A program made the position numbers and the translations under genes. Below, piece after piece: positions 8,325 through 17,499 of a DNA stretch of 64,000 nt. The stretch spans positions 1 through 64,000 of the forward strand of contig NZ_RJJT01000007.1 of assembly GCF_003938655.1 (NCBI RefSeq), read 5' to 3'. Numbering within the stretch: position 1 is the first letter of the stretch; each line of letters begins with the position of its first letter. The notes beneath the pieces are model-generated. The model searched no databases, was not told the origin of the DNA, and saw only the letters and a list, made by a program, of their open reading frames with translations. The stretch is from Rhizobium pisi. GTDB taxonomy: Bacteria; Pseudomonadota; Alphaproteobacteria; Rhizobiales; Rhizobiaceae.

Positions 8325-11300
8325 ATAAATTCAACCTTTCTGACTGGGCGCTCGAGCATCGGTCTCTCGTCTGGTACTTCATGATCATGTTCGCGGTAGC
8401 GGGCGCCTTCGCCTATCTGGGACTCGGCCGCGAAGAAGACCCATCCTTCACGATCAAGACGATGGTGATCCAGGCTCAATGGCCGGGCGCCTCTGCCCAG
8501 GAGGTGACGCAGCAGGTTACCGACCGCATCGAAAAGAAGCTGCAGGAACTCGACAAACTGGAGCATACCCGCAGCATTACGACGGCCGGTCAAACGATCG
8601 TCTTCGTCGATTTGCTGCCTGATACGAACGCGCGGGACGTAAAGCCCATATGGTCGCGCGTCCGCAACCTGATCGACGATATCAAGCACGAATTCCCCCA
8701 AGGCGTGGTCGGACCCTTCTTCGACGACCAGTTCGGCGACGTTTATGGCAATATCTTTGCCTTCACGGCAGACGGCCTCAGTCAGAGGGAACTGCGTGAT
8801 TTCGCCGAGGGTGCCCGAACGAAGATCCTCAACATCCCCGACGTCGGCAAGGTCGACATCGTCGGCGCGCAGGACGAGGTGATCTACCTCGAATTCTCCA
8901 CCCGCAAGATCGCCGCCCTCGGCATCGACCGCTCCGCCATCATTGCCACGCTGCAGGCGCAGAACGCCGTCACCCAGTCCGGTTTTGTCGAAACCGGGCC
9001 GGAGCGGGTCGCTTTGCGGGTCGGCGGCCGCTTCATTTCCGAAGACACCCTGCGGGGGATCAATCTTCGGGTCAACGATCGCTTCTTCCCGCTGACCGAT
9101 GTCGCCACGATCACCCGTGGCTACGTCGACCCGCCGACGTCGCTTTTCCGCTTCAACGGAAAGCCCGCCATCGGGCTGGCGATTGGTATGAAGACGGGCG
9201 GCAATGTGCTTGCCTTCGGCGAAGCGCTTGAAAAGACGATGAGCAAAATCACCCAGGAGCTTCCGGTCGGCGTCTCCGTCGAACAGGTATCCGACCAACC
9301 GAAGGTGGTTGAGGAGGCAGTCGGCGGCTTCACGAAAGCCCTGTTCGAGGCAGTCGCGATCGTGCTTGCGATCAGTTTCATCAGTCTGGGGACGAGAGCC
9401 GGCCTGGTAGTGGCAATCGCGATCCCTCTCGTACTCGCCATCACCTTCATGGTCATGTTCTACACCGGCATATCGCTGCAGCGCATCTCGCTCGGCGCGC
9501 TGATCATCGCGCTCGGCCTCCTCGTCGACGATGCCATGATCGCCGTCGAGATGATGGTTGCACGGCTGGAAGCGGGCGACAGTCTCACGAAGGCCGCCAC
9601 CTACGTCTACACATCGACGGCGTTTCCCATGTTGACCGGCACTCTGGTTACGGTCGCCGGCTTCATCCCCGTCGCTTTCAACAAGAGCAATGCCGGCGAG
9701 TTCACCTTCACGCTCTTTGTCGTCATCGCGGTTTCGCTCGTCGTTTCATGGGTGGTCGCGGTCGTGTTCACGCCCCTGATCGGGGTGACCATTCTACCGA
9801 AAACCATGAAGAAGCACGCCGAGCATAAGGGGCGCTTTGCCACGGCGTTTTCAAGCCTGCTGCAATTCTGCCTGCGCTGGCGCTGGATGACGATCGTCGC
9901 TACGGTTCTTCTTTTCGCCGCATCGATCGTCGGCCTGTCGATGGTGCAACAGCAGTTTTTCCCGAGCTCCGATCGTCCGGAACTGATCATCGACTGGAAC
10001 CTGCCGCAGAACAGTTCGATCGCCGAAACGAGCCGTCAGATGGCCCAGTTTGAGCGGGAAATGCTGACTAACAACCCTGGCGTCGAGCATTGGTCGACAT
10101 ATGTTGGCAGGGGCGCGCCGCGCTTCGTTCTTTCCTTCGACGTGCAGCCGGCCGACGTTTCTTTCGGCCAGACGGTCATTGTCACCAAGGGGCTCGATGA
10201 TCGCGATAAGCTGAAGCAGCAGATGGAAATCTACCTTCAGAAGACGTTTCCGGGAACGGACGCTTACGTGAAGCTTCTGGACATTGGGCCACCGGTTGGC
10301 AAGCCGATCCAGTACCGTGTGTCCGGCGAAAATCTGCAGACGGTGCGCGATCTGGCACAGAAGCTGGGCTCGATCGTCGGCACTGATCCTTCACTCAGGA
10401 ACCTTGCCTTCGACTGGAACGAGCCGGCTCGCGTCGTGAAGATAGACGTGCTGCAGGACAAGGCCCGACAGCTCGGCGTCTCGTCTGAGGACATCGCAAT
10501 GGCGCTCAACACCGTCGTACAAGGAAATGCCGTAACGCAGGTTCGGGACGACATCTACCTGGTCGATGTCATCGGCCGTGCCGCGGAAAAGGAGCGGGGC
10601 TCCATCGACACCCTGCTTGACCTGCAACTGCAGAGCAGCAGCGGTCAATCCGTCCCGCTGTCATCGGTGGCTACCTTCCACTATGAGCTCGAGCAGCCGA
10701 CGATCTGGCGGCGCGACAGAATTCCGACCATCACGATCAAGGCCGGGATCGGCGATGCGACGCAGCCGGCGACCGTTGTGAAGGCGCTTTCCGACAAGGT
10801 TTCGGCCTTCGAAAAGACGCTGCCTGTGGGGTATTCGGTCAAGGTCGGCGGCGCTGTCGAGGAAAGTGCCAAGTCACAGGGTCCGATCGCGAAGGTGGCA
10901 CCAGCCATGTTTGTCATCATGGCGACACTACTTATGATCCAGCTTCAGAGCTTCCACAGGCTGTTCCTGGTCTTCTCGGTAGCGCCGCTGGCCCTCATCG
11001 GCGTCGTCGTGGCTCTGCTCGCCAGCAACTCGCCGCTCGGCTTCGTCGCACTCCTGGGCGTGCTCGCACTGGTCGGAATCCTCATCCGCAACTCGGTGAT
11101 CCTGATCGTTCAGATCGAGGAGTTGCGCGCAGAGGGAATGTCGGCATGGAAGGCGGTAGTGGAGGCGACCGAGCACCGCATGCGACCGATCATGCTCACC
11201 GCCGCGGCCGCGACGCTGGCCCTCATTCCGATCTCGCACGAGATCTTCTGGGGTCCCATGGCCTACGCGATGATGGGCGGGATTGTCGTCGGAACGGCAC

Positions 11301-11371
11301 TCACACTTCTCTTCCTGCCGGCGCTCTACGTCGCCTGGTTCCGGATTCCTCGCGAAGCAGAGCAGCACTGA
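8321..11371 (+). CDS. RND-family efflux pump, inner-membrane permease
   Basis: A 1016-residue proton-driven exporter with GTG start and the AcrB-like layout: TM1, large periplasmic loop (about 40-330), TM2-6, TM7, second loop (about 560-850), TM8-12. TM4 carries the proton-relay Asp pair in LGLLVDDAMIAVE. In the later helix where AcrB has Lys940 this protein has LIRNSVILIVQ, with arginine, as in several non-AcrB RND subfamilies. It would export hydrophobic or amphipathic compounds. No outer-membrane factor is nearby, so a TolC-like protein elsewhere is presumably shared. Confidence 0.93.
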   Translation: MNKFNLSDWALEHRSLVWYFMIMFAVAGAFAYLGLGREEDPSFTIKTMVIQAQWPGASAQEVTQQVTDRIEKKLQELDKLEHTRSITTAGQTIVFVDLLPDTNARDVKPIWSRVRNLIDDIKHEFPQGVVGPFFDDQFGDVYGNIFAFTADGLSQRELRDFAEGARTKILNIPDVGKVDIVGAQDEVIYLEFSTRKIAALGIDRSAIIATLQAQNAVTQSGFVETGPERVALRVGGRFISEDTLRGINLRVNDRFFPLTDVATITRGYVDPPTSLFRFNGKPAIGLAIGMKTGGNVLAFGEALEKTMSKITQELPVGVSVEQVSDQPKVVEEAVGGFTKALFEAVAIVLAISFISLGTRAGLVVAIAIPLVLAITFMVMFYTGISLQRISLGALIIALGLLVDDAMIAVEMMVARLEAGDSLTKAATYVYTSTAFPMLTGTLVTVAGFIPVAFNKSNAGEFTFTLFVVIAVSLVVSWVVAVVFTPLIGVTILPKTMKKHAEHKGRFATAFSSLLQFCLRWRWMTIVATVLLFAASIVGLSMVQQQFFPSSDRPELIIDWNLPQNSSIAETSRQMAQFEREMLTNNPGVEHWSTYVGRGAPRFVLSFDVQPADVSFGQTVIVTKGLDDRDKLKQQMEIYLQKTFPGTDAYVKLLDIGPPVGKPIQYRVSGENLQTVRDLAQKLGSIVGTDPSLRNLAFDWNEPARVVKIDVLQDKARQLGVSSEDIAMALNTVVQGNAVTQVRDDIYLVDVIGRAAEKERGSIDTLLDLQLQSSSGQSVPLSSVATFHYELEQPTIWRRDRIPTITIKAGIGDATQPATVVKALSDKVSAFEKTLPVGYSVKVGGAVEESAKSQGPIAKVAPAMFVIMATLLMIQLQSFHRLFLVFSVAPLALIGVVVALLASNSPLGFVALLGVLALVGILIRNSVILIVQIEELRAEGMSAWKAVVEATEHRMRPIMLTAAAATLALIPISHEIFWGPMAYAMMGGIVVGTALTLLFLPALYVAWFRIPREAEQH

Positions 11372-11372
11372 G

Positions 11373-12662
11373 ATGACCACATCTCTCTCGCTCCCTGGGT
11401 GCATTGCCCAGGGTCTCGCCGGGCTTGGGTTTGGGTTCGCCACGGCGATCGCTGCCCGCTCGGGCCGAGCCGTCCCGGTCCTTGTGGCCCTGGCACTCGT
11501 TACATCGGGTTGCGCCGACCGGGTGCAGGATGTCCTTCAGCCTCTCGCCGTGGTCCCGGCTGGTACGAGCCGGGTCACCATGCTCGTCGCCACGACACGG
11601 AAGCCTTCGGAGGATCCCGGCAAACTCTTTTCCGGCGATCGCGGGACGGCGATTTCCCTTAACAGCGTCGACGTATCCATCCCGCCCGATCGGAACCGCA
11701 AGATCGGAGAGGTGCAGTGGCCGTCCCGCATGCCGCCCAACCCGCAAAAGGAGTTTGCGGTCACGCAGGTTGCCAAGGTGCAATTCGAGGGCCAGGCCTT
11801 CGACTGGTATCGGAAGAATCGAAATGCGAAGCATCAGGTCGTCATTTTCGTGCATGGCTTCAACAACACCTACGCCGACGCTGTCTTCCGCTTCGCGCAG
11901 ATCGTCCATGACTCGGGAACCGACGCCGCACCGATCCTCTTCACCTGGCCATCAAGGGGCCGTGTCTTCGATTACCTCTACGACAAGGAGAGCGCCAACT
12001 ATTCGCGCCGCGCTCTGGAGGATCTGATCCTCCAGGCTGTGAAAAGTCCCGACGTCTCCGACGTGACGATCCTTGCCCATTCCATGGGCGGCTGGCTTGC
12101 GGCCGAGGCGCTACGCGGCGTCGCCATGCGCGAGAAATCAATCCCGACGAAGGTGAAGAACGTCGTTCTCGCATCGCCCGACATCGACATCGACGTGTTC
12201 CGTCGCCAGTTCACCGAGATGGGGTCGAAGCGGCCGCACTTTGTGATCCTGACATCGACACGCGACAAGGCGCTGGAGATGTCGAGCTGGCTATCAGGTG
12301 GCGTCAGCCGCGTCGGCGGGTCGGATCTCAGACCCTATGCGCCTCTTCTCGACGAACTCGGCGTATCCGTTATCGATACGAGCGCCATCAAGACGAACGA
12401 TCCGCTCGGCCACAACGCCTTCGCCGACAGTCCTGAGATCGTGCGCCTGCTGGGACAGCGGCTGGCAGGGCAGAGCCTCGACGGCGGAAAGGCAAGCGTT
12501 GCCGATCAGATCGGGATGACAGCGGCCAATTTCGCCGGCTCGGCAGCGCGCGTTGCCGTTGCGGCCCCAGTCGCAGTCATCAGCCCGGAGGCGCGAGAAA
12601 TCCTGAAGCGCGAACTCTCCTCGAATGGGAAAAAGATGGTGGATGGGCAGATTGCGTACTGA
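11373..12662 (+). CDS. Alpha/beta hydrolase of the DUF900 type
   Basis: A 429-residue protein with an N-terminal hydrophobic segment ending in LVTSGC (lipoprotein-like but an atypical lipobox), then a DUF900 hydrolase core. VVIFVHGFNNTYADAV is the oxyanion strand-loop, LAHSMGG (about residue 232) holds the nucleophile serine, and LASPDIDIDVF the acid region. It starts one base after the permease stop, so it belongs to the efflux operon. The substrate is unknown; a role in modifying a toxic lipid or ester handled by the pump is only a guess from context. Confidence 0.8.
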   Translation: MTTSLSLPGCIAQGLAGLGFGFATAIAARSGRAVPVLVALALVTSGCADRVQDVLQPLAVVPAGTSRVTMLVATTRKPSEDPGKLFSGDRGTAISLNSVDVSIPPDRNRKIGEVQWPSRMPPNPQKEFAVTQVAKVQFEGQAFDWYRKNRNAKHQVVIFVHGFNNTYADAVFRFAQIVHDSGTDAAPILFTWPSRGRVFDYLYDKESANYSRRALEDLILQAVKSPDVSDVTILAHSMGGWLAAEALRGVAMREKSIPTKVKNVVLASPDIDIDVFRRQFTEMGSKRPHFVILTSTRDKALEMSSWLSGGVSRVGGSDLRPYAPLLDELGVSVIDTSAIKTNDPLGHNAFADSPEIVRLLGQRLAGQSLDGGKASVADQIGMTAANFAGSAARVAVAAPVAVISPEAREILKRELSSNGKKMVDGQIAY

Positions 12663-12726
12663 TCGTCAGCTGCGATCGGACGCTGTCTGAGACCGGTCCA
12701 GCATGCGGAATAGATAGGATTGGCGA

Positions 12727-13371
12727 ATGGAAGTTGGCACGACTGTAAAAAACCAGCCGGAGTCTGACTATATGTCCTCGATCATCGAAGCCGGCACGGC
12801 GGCGTGCCGGCTGTATGGTCCGTCGAAAACAAATGTCATCGATATCGCTCGACTGCTGGGGAAGTCGCCGGCAATTGTGTACAAAATCTTCCCCTCCAAG
12901 GCGCCGATTTGGGATGCCATTGCCGGGAATTTCTTCGAAACGGATCTTCGCGTCACCCCGTCTGCCGACGGCGAGCTCACCAGTGCGGCGAGCCGTCTAA
13001 TAGAAACCGCGCTCGGACAACACCACCTGATGCTGCAGGCACGTGACGGCGACGGCCAGATGTTTAGCCTCGCTGTTCTCGCCGCTGAAGGCACTTGGCC
13101 ATCCTTCAGAAACCATCTTAAGCGACTTAAGGCAACTGTGGGGGAGCTCGTTTCCGCCGGTATCACGACTGGAGAGTTTGTTCCGAGGAACGTCGATGCG
13201 CTCGCCTCCTGCTTTTGCGCCTCGATCATCTCCTTGTGGGATCCCAGATTTATTGGCGCCCTGCCTTCGAACCACTCTGAGCTATCTGCTCATGAACTCG
13301 CTTCCTTCGCAGTTGCGGGACTTCGCAAGTTCACTCAGGCAGGAGAAGAATCCGATGGGAAGCAACGTTAA
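12727..13371 (+). CDS. TetR-family regulator
   Basis: A 214-residue regulator. The N-terminal helix-turn-helix is at about residues 20-65 (IIEAGTAACRLYG, then DIARLLGKSPAIVYKIFPSK), followed by a TetR C-terminal domain. It lies 64 bp after the hydrolase gene on the same strand, with its own weak upstream site, so it may be either the last gene of the efflux operon or independent. No nearby dyad clearly identifies its operator. Confidence 0.85.
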   Translation: MEVGTTVKNQPESDYMSSIIEAGTAACRLYGPSKTNVIDIARLLGKSPAIVYKIFPSKAPIWDAIAGNFFETDLRVTPSADGELTSAASRLIETALGQHHLMLQARDGDGQMFSLAVLAAEGTWPSFRNHLKRLKATVGELVSAGITTGEFVPRNVDALASCFCASIISLWDPRFIGALPSNHSELSAHELASFAVAGLRKFTQAGEESDGKQR

Positions 13372-13691
13372 TGAAGGTTGTGGCTGAGCCGCAATGCCAA
13401 TGCCGAGGCGCGTCGCCGATCACTCACGCTCTCGCCCTTTTTGAATTACTTGCGTAAAGTATAGGGCTGCGTAGACTTGCCCCTTAATTCGCAACTTTTA
13501 TTCAAATAAACCGCAAAAACAACCGAGGATACACTTCCGCAGGTGCGGTATATAGTGGGAACATTTTAATGCTCCTGGTGTTTATTCAAACGGTCGCTCG
13601 GCGATTGTTGCTTACCCCAGGCAGCCAGCACTCCTGTTCGCTGGGCGGCCACTCGCCCCTAGCGTTTGGTTGTTTAATTGAGAGCGCTCGA
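13372..13691. other. Intergenic region with possible stress-type promoter
   Basis: About 320 bp without a convincing gene. It is AT-richer than its surroundings. GGAAC at 13558-13562 followed after 16 nt by TGTT resembles an EcfG (general stress sigma factor) promoter (GGAAC-N16/17-CGTT) with one mismatch in the -10, upstream of a small membrane protein gene. The promoter call is tentative. Confidence 0.35.
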
Positions 13692-13913
13692 ATGGCTAGT
13701 GAAGGCTATCATCATGGACAGGGGGATGTTCCCTCCGGGGCAGGCTTCGCAGATCGCCTGCTGGTTCGTATTGCCCGCCTGCCTAGACCGTTTCGTCTGG
13801 CAATCGGATGGGCAATCTACCTGACTCTCGTATTAGGAATGTTCGTGGTGAGCCTGATGCCGGTTGGTGGCCAGAATGATGTGCAACGCAGTCGACTGTT
13901 GCGCAGGAATTAG
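13692..13913 (+). CDS. Small membrane protein, unknown function
   Basis: From ATG at 13692 this encodes 73 residues: a polar N-terminus, an amphipathic Arg-rich stretch, one clear membrane segment (AIGWAIYLTLVLGMFVVSL) and a short basic tail. The frame is open upstream to 13569, but that part looks non-coding. It is followed 9 bp later by a tiny hydrophilic ORF. Not recognised as a named family. Confidence 0.45.
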   Translation: MASEGYHHGQGDVPSGAGFADRLLVRIARLPRPFRLAIGWAIYLTLVLGMFVVSLMPVGGQNDVQRSRLLRRN

Positions 13914-13922
13914 GAATCGGCC

Positions 13923-14048
13923 ATGTCCCAAAAAATGCTCCAGAGGGGCAATCCCAAAGAGCAGCCTGTCAATCGCTCTGACTATAAGGAAGCGCCACCG
14001 GAGCCTGACGGTCAAAAGAGCCCGGTCCGAGACGATGACTTCAGATAG
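13923..14048 (+). CDS. Small hydrophilic ORF (41 residues)
   Basis: ATG at 13923 to TAG at 14046 gives a 41-residue, highly charged, Pro-rich peptide starting MSQKMLQRGNPKEQP and ending RDDDFR. It lies 9 bp after the small membrane protein gene on the same strand, so the two may be co-transcribed. The composition looks protein-like, but there is no strong ribosome-binding site. Confidence 0.35.
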   Translation: MSQKMLQRGNPKEQPVNRSDYKEAPPEPDGQKSPVRDDDFR

Positions 14049-14164
14049 AGAGATTGATTCCGGAGCGACGACGCCAAGCGCTCCGGTTAAGCCGGATCGC
14101 CTCTTTTCCATCCATCCAAGGGGAGGCTTTGCTTTGTCGAGGGCCTCATGGCTTTGAAATCAAG

Positions 14165-15190
14165 TTATTCCTCGGTGTCGGAATAGTTTTTGTATTGCAG
14201 CTTCTGGAGCGATGCATCCAGCCTCAGGACGAGCCCTGTCGTCGCGAAATCAACGGCGACCTCTCCAAAGGCGGAAAGGCTAGAGCTGATGAGCCGGGAG
14301 CCGAAACCCTTCTTGGTCGGAGCTTCCACCGCCGGGCCTCCAACCTCCTGCCAATTGAAGTTCAGGCGCTTGTCGCCCGCCTCATCGCGCACGGACCACT
14401 CGATTTCGACAGTCCCGGTATCTGCAGATAGTGCACCATACTTGTGGGCGTTGGTGACAAGTTCGTGCAGCACGAGAGAGAAGCAAAGGGCAGCCTGTGG
14501 ACCCAATTCAACCGCGGGGCCGCTCGCTTTGAACCGTCCTGACGTCTCAAGTCCAAGATTAATCGCGGTCGCCTCGACGATCGTCGCCATGGTCGTACTT
14601 AACCAATTCTGCTGCAGCAGAATGTCGTGTGCTTTCGAGTAAGCATTGATCCGTGCCGAGATTGCCTGTTCCGCATCCTCCATGGAGCCGGCGTTTCGGA
14701 AGGATTGACTGGTGATAGCCTGAACGACGGTCAGCGTATTCTTCATGCGGTGAGAAAGTTCGTGCATCAGGACGCGTTGTCGCTCCTCGTTTTCTCTCTG
14801 CTCGGTACGATCTCTCAGAATCTTCACAAAGCCCTCGACTTCGCCGTCATCCGACGTCAAGGCCATCATCTGACCCGACGCCCAGAACCGGGAGCCGTCC
14901 TTGCGAACGTGCCAGCGCTCATCATTGCCATGGCCCTCCGCTAAAGCAGCGGCCATCTCCCGTTGGACAATCCCGGCCTGCAGGTCTTCCTGCGTGAAAA
15001 TTACGGCTGCAGGTTTGCCGATAATCTCGGCCTCCTCCCATCCGAGGAGCCGTCGCGCGCCCTCATTCCAGGTGGTCACCAACCCATCCAGATCCATGGA
15101 GATGATCGCATATTCGATCGCGCTCTGGAGGATGGCTTCGAGAAAACGCTCACGGGAGCGGCTGGAGCTGGAAAAGAGTTTCATGATCAT
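14165..15190 (-). CDS. PAS-domain HWE histidine kinase, soluble
   Basis: A 341-residue cytosolic sensor kinase. The PAS domain (about residues 20-130) includes ISMDLDGLVTTWNEGARRLLGW and the PAC-like GFVKILRDRTEQ. The HWE kinase core has the H-box HELSHRMKNTL with the phospho-accepting histidine and the N-box LVLHELVTNAHKYGAL. It has no transmembrane segment, so it should sense an intracellular cue. Kinases of this family in Rhizobiales often signal through single-domain regulators or the PhyR general stress pathway. No cognate regulator is adjacent. ATG at 15190 or 15184 can serve as start. Confidence 0.9.
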   Translation of the reverse strand: MIMKLFSSSSRSRERFLEAILQSAIEYAIISMDLDGLVTTWNEGARRLLGWEEAEIIGKPAAVIFTQEDLQAGIVQREMAAALAEGHGNDERWHVRKDGSRFWASGQMMALTSDDGEVEGFVKILRDRTEQRENEERQRVLMHELSHRMKNTLTVVQAITSQSFRNAGSMEDAEQAISARINAYSKAHDILLQQNWLSTTMATIVEATAINLGLETSGRFKASGPAVELGPQAALCFSLVLHELVTNAHKYGALSADTGTVEIEWSVRDEAGDKRLNFNWQEVGGPAVEAPTKKGFGSRLISSSLSAFGEVAVDFATTGLVLRLDASLQKLQYKNYSDTEE

Positions 15191-15279
15191 ATGATGCGCC
15201 TGATCCCTCCCGAGGGCTACAGGTTTCATCCTGTTCTAGGGCGCCGCCGACCGCGGGGATGGCGCTATGATTTGGTGAA

Positions 15280-15305
15280 GACCTCGCCTCATCGGAGGCG
15301 AGGTC
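15280..15305. terminator. Perfect GC-rich hairpin
   Basis: GACCTCGCCTC (15280-15290) pairs exactly with GAGGCGAGGTC (15295-15305) around a 4-nt loop. It lies between the small minus-strand ORF at 15399-15575 and the HWE kinase, so it could terminate or stabilise the upstream transcript. No T-run follows on either strand. Confidence 0.4.
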
Positions 15306-15398
15306 TGGCGCAGGCGCGCTTTCCCTGACGATCGAACGGAAGCCACGAGCCCATGGGAAACATCGATCGTCGTGGCAAAGACAACTGCTTTATCGGAT

Positions 15399-15575
15399 CT
15401 AACTTTCCGTGATGCGGCGCTCCTCATCTGAGCCGACGGAGAGTTGCTTCCAATCCAGGTCCTCCTGCAGCTCGAGATATTGCGTCGCGCCGATCTGGTC
15501 TGCGTCGGGCGACCTTCGTTTGCTTTGTTCACCGGCCGGGTCCGCTAGTCGAGGATCGTCCGGCTCTTTGAACAT
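15399..15575 (-). CDS. Small acidic ORF (58 residues), unannotated type
   Basis: On the minus strand, ATG at 15575 to TAG at 15399 encodes 58 residues, strongly charged and soluble, beginning MFKEPDDPRLADPAGEQSK and containing YLELQEDLDWKQL. The regular amino-acid composition and helix-like centre suggest a real protein. The ribosome-binding site is weak. It lies upstream of the HWE kinase in the same direction, separated by the perfect hairpin. Function unknown. Confidence 0.4.
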   Translation of the reverse strand: MFKEPDDPRLADPAGEQSKRRSPDADQIGATQYLELQEDLDWKQLSVGSDEERRITES

Positions 15576-15612
15576 CTATCTGCGCTGCGTTCGCAACATT
15601 TTATCGCGCGGG

Positions 15613-16006
15613 ATGAGCGAACGGCCAGACAACGTTTCGGAAAGCTTCTCCACTTTCTTCCCGGTGGGTGCTGCTGTCGGCGGCATCGTTGGCGGCGTGG
15701 CAGGCAGCGTCATCGATCCCCCGCCGCAGAAGGTGGTGACCTATGTTCAACAGGCTCCCGCTCCGGCCGAACGCATCGTGGTGAAGGAGAAGATCGTTGT
15801 CGGGCAGCCGTTGCCGCAGACCGTCGTGGTGACGCAATTCCCACGATCTGAAATACGCATATGCGATCATCAACGATCAGCGTGTGATCGCTGTGCCATC
15901 AGGCCCCCGCAACCAAATACACATGGTCAATTGGCCTAATAACCCTGTTCAACTCGGGATAGAATTCCACCGAAATTCGGAGGTTCCTAGCTGCACTCAA
16001 TATTAA
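15613..16006 (+). pseudogene. Degenerate DUF1236 protein gene, frameshifted
   Basis: The plus-strand frame ending at 15939 carries a Gly-rich segment, then DPPPQKVVTYVQQAPAPAE and VVVGQPLPQTVVVTQFP, the hallmark core of DUF1236 envelope proteins. The next expected element (KYAYAIINDQRVIAVP) is present from about 15851 but in the following frame, so one base has been gained or two lost around 15838-15850. The N-terminus lacks a signal peptide and the usual C-terminal end is replaced. The shifted frame stops at 16004-16006. It is most likely a dead remnant unless the shift is a sequencing error. Confidence 0.7.
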
Positions 16007-16056
16007 TTAACTAACTGGTACAAACATCTTGACAGCTGTTAACTGTCTGGTACAAA
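16007..16056 (+). promoter_or_regulatory. Promoter of ABC/shikimate operon with two TetR-type dyads
   Basis: Two copies of TTAA-N4-CTGGTACA occur at 16007-16022 and 16039-16054, 32 bp apart (about three helical turns). TTGACA at 16029-16034 and TACAAA at 16051-16056 (16-bp spacer) form a promoter, with the second site covering its -10. The same motif precedes the TetR gene at 20745 and the sugar ABC operon, so that TetR protein is the probable ligand-responsive repressor. Confidence 0.65.
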
Positions 16057-16131
16057 GTTGCCATAGTAAGTGACCCGCTCCCCTGGAGCGGTTGGGCAAC
16101 TGCCGCTTGAGGAGGCGGCTGGGAGGGATTG

Positions 16132-16800
16132 ATGGGCTATGTGCTCGACTTCAGTGTCGTCTATCAACGGCTGCCTGAATTGCTGCTGGCGGCCTTGTCG
16201 ACCGTCGGTCTTGCCGTCGCCGGCATGTCGCTTGCGACCCTGATCGGCATTCTCGGCGTCCTGACACGCACATCCAAGTCTCGCATCCTTCGCATTCCAA
16301 CCATCGCCTTCGTCGAAGTCATCCGCAACACGCCGTTCCTGGTGCAGATCTTCTTCATCTTCTTCGCCTTGCCGCAGTTCGGGATCCGCTTGAATCCAAC
16401 GGCGACAGCCATCATCGCACTGGCGGTCAATGGCGGTGCCTATGCGATCGAGATCATTCGCGGCGGGGTCGAAAGCATCGGCAAGGGACAAATCGAAGCC
16501 GGCTTCGCACTCGGGCTGCACAAGGGGCAAGTATTCCGCCATATCGTGCTGAAACCTGCTTTCCGGGCGATCTATCCTTCGCTGACCAGCCAGTTCATCA
16601 TGCTGACGCTGACGACATCGGTATGCACGTCGATCGCGGCTTACGAACTGACATCGGTTGCCCAGCGGATCGAGTCGGACACATTCCGATCCTTCGAGGT
16701 CTATTTCAGTATCACACTGATTTATCTCGCCATTTCCGGGCTGATGATGACGCTGTTCTCGGCAATATCCAGGCTGCTCTTCAGCTATCCGGTTCGGTGA
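16132..16800 (+). CDS. Amino-acid-type ABC transporter permease (HisM/GltK family)
   Basis: A 222-residue polar amino acid ABC permease with about five membrane segments. The coupling EAA loop is near residues 120-150 (GGVESIGKGQIEAGFALGLHKGQVFRHIVLKPA, given here as its landmarks G-Q-I-E-A and A-L-G-L). ATG at 16132 follows a GGGAGGGA ribosome-binding site; a TTG codon just upstream is ignored. First gene of an operon of two permeases, binding protein, ATPase and a shikimate-dehydrogenase-like enzyme. Confidence 0.9.
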   Translation: MGYVLDFSVVYQRLPELLLAALSTVGLAVAGMSLATLIGILGVLTRTSKSRILRIPTIAFVEVIRNTPFLVQIFFIFFALPQFGIRLNPTATAIIALAVNGGAYAIEIIRGGVESIGKGQIEAGFALGLHKGQVFRHIVLKPAFRAIYPSLTSQFIMLTLTTSVCTSIAAYELTSVAQRIESDTFRSFEVYFSITLIYLAISGLMMTLFSAISRLLFSYPVR

Positions 16801-16813
16801 GGAGGGGCATATC

Positions 16814-17464
16814 ATGGCAAATATCGGTGTAAACGAACTGCTTTTCCTGCTTCAGGGCTTGAAATGGACGATCGCGCTGGCGGCGATCGGCTTTGTCGGC
16901 GGCGGCATATTCGGCCTGGGGGTTGCGCTGATGCGCGTGTCGACCCATGCCGTGCTCTGGCGGAGTGGCGCCGCCTATATCGCGGTCTTCCAGGGAACGC
17001 CGCTCTTGATGCAGCTTTTCGTCGTCTATTACGGCATCGGTCTGCTCGGGGTGAATGTCGATGCGTGGATTGCCGTCGCCATCGCCTTTACCCTGCATGC
17101 AAGCGCATTCCTGGGTGAAATCTGGCGCGGCGGCATTCAGTCGGTTCCCAAGGGGCAGACGGAGGCCGGAAAGGCGCTCGGATTGCACTATGTCTCGCGC
17201 ATGAAGGATGTGATCCTGCCGCAGGCACTGAAGATATCCCTGCCTGCGACCATCGGTTTTCTGGTGCAACTCGTCAAGGGAACGTCGCTCGCCGCGATCG
17301 TCGGCTTCGTTGAGCTTTCCCGCGCCGGCCAGATCGTTTCCAACCAGACTTTCCGGCCGCTGATGGTCTTTGCGATCATCGGAGCCATCTATTTCGCGCT
17401 TTGCTGGCCGCTCTCTTTGTGGGGCGCAAGCATGGAACGTCGGCTTGCCAAGGCCGCGCGGTGA
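16814..17464 (+). CDS. Amino-acid-type ABC transporter permease, second subunit
   Basis: A 216-residue partner permease of the same family, with membrane segments through the N-terminal half and an EAA loop carrying KGQTEAGKALGLHY. It starts 13 bp after the first permease behind GGAGGGG. The two should form a heterodimeric channel in the inner membrane served by the binding protein and ATPase that follow. Confidence 0.9.
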   Translation: MANIGVNELLFLLQGLKWTIALAAIGFVGGGIFGLGVALMRVSTHAVLWRSGAAYIAVFQGTPLLMQLFVVYYGIGLLGVNVDAWIAVAIAFTLHASAFLGEIWRGGIQSVPKGQTEAGKALGLHYVSRMKDVILPQALKISLPATIGFLVQLVKGTSLAAIVGFVELSRAGQIVSNQTFRPLMVFAIIGAIYFALCWPLSLWGASMERRLAKAAR

Positions 17465-17499
17465 AGAATTCGCAGAGCTTTGTTGAAGAGGAGGAAAAC

